Assembly (NCBI GenBank): GCA_002167525.1
Contig: NHDV01000002.1
Location: 1-7,937 of the forward strand
Source: Flavobacteriaceae bacterium TMED68
Lineage (GTDB): Bacteria; Bacteroidota; Bacteroidia; Flavobacteriales; Flavobacteriaceae
Length of the DNA stretch: 7,937 bases
Reading direction: 5' to 3'
A program made the position numbers and the translations under genes. This document shows positions 7,842-7,937 of this stretch, piece after piece (the first letter of the stretch is position 1; each line of letters begins with the position of its first letter). Under the pieces are notes generated by a model. The model had not been told where the DNA came from. It did not search any database and saw nothing but the letters and a program-made list of their open reading frames with translations.

Positions 7842-7937
7842 TGACTTATAATCAAGCAATTGATTGGTTATTTAAAATACCTTTATCATTCAATCGTGAT
7901 TATGACAATTATGATTTAAAGTTAGAGCCAGTTTATA
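7841..7937 (+). CDS. folC: Start of a gene cut by the window end, probably folylpolyglutamate/dihydrofolate synthase
   Basis: An ATG at 7841-7843 shares its A with the nhaD stop (TAATG) and opens a frame with no stop over the remaining 97 bases (32 codons). The N-terminus MTYNQAIDWLFK, followed by a Pro-x-x-Phe segment and a stretch with LKLEPVY, resembles the start of bacterial FolC (typically M-x-Y-x-x-A-x-x-W-[LM]-[FY]...). FolC adds glutamate to dihydropteroate or folates using ATP. The diagnostic P-loop (GTNGKGS) lies beyond the window, so the identity is a resemblance over a short stretch only. The overlap suggests cotranscription and translational coupling with nhaD. Confidence 0.5.
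   Translation, partial: MTYNQAIDWLFKIPLSFNRDYDNYDLKLEPVY

Noticed and set aside
1..7937. CRISPR array, tRNA/rRNA, insertion sequence or a defence system
   Set aside because: No repeated spacer-like units, no tRNA-like or rRNA stretches, no transposase or terminal repeats, and the genes present are housekeeping genes.

Overview
The window is a strongly AT-rich stretch of bacterial chromosome. It most likely comes from a marine-type, low-GC member of Bacteroidota (Flavobacteriia). The lineage call rests on protein character: the N-terminus and propeptide of the glutamate synthase large subunit, the start of GltD, and the NhaD antiporter all read like flavobacterial versions as I remember them. 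The start codons also lack good Shine-Dalgarno sequences, which is usual in that phylum. No rRNA, tRNA, CRISPR array or insertion sequence was seen.

Layout, left to right. Positions 1-376 hold no intact gene that I recognise. They carry the remains of a Lys-rich minus-strand reading frame, possibly a decayed HNH-type nuclease, and a weak inverted repeat just past the end of gltD. Positions 377-6344 on the minus strand are a gltBD operon for NADPH-type glutamate synthase (GOGAT), transcribed right to left: gltB first, then gltD after a 2-base gap. gltB is not one open frame. It is split into a 787-codon 5' part (glutaminase plus central domain) and a 713-codon 3' part (FMN / 3Fe-4S / GXGXG domains) in the -1 frame. 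Positions 6345-6506 are a 162-base divergent promoter region. Positions 6507-7841 on the plus strand encode an NhaD-type Na+/H+ antiporter. Its stop codon overlaps the start of a further gene, cut by the window end, that looks like folC.

The most notable observation is at the gltB split. The two frames meet exactly at A AAA AAG, the in-frame heptamer known from programmed -1 frameshifting in E. coli dnaX. A -1 slip there, or one extra A, would restore a normal 1500-residue GltB without changing any expected residue. The competing explanations are programmed frameshifting, a recent one-base deletion, and a sequencing or assembly error; the sequence alone cannot settle which. Seven-base A runs elsewhere in the same operon are intact, including an A7-GCTTT stretch in gltB itself.

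Functionally, gltBD makes glutamate from glutamine and 2-oxoglutarate (ammonium assimilation with glutamine synthetase). NhaD exports Na+ in exchange for protons, fitting a marine or saline habitat. Apart from the gltB junction and the relic at the left edge, this is an ordinary housekeeping region, and I found no convincing new multi-gene system.
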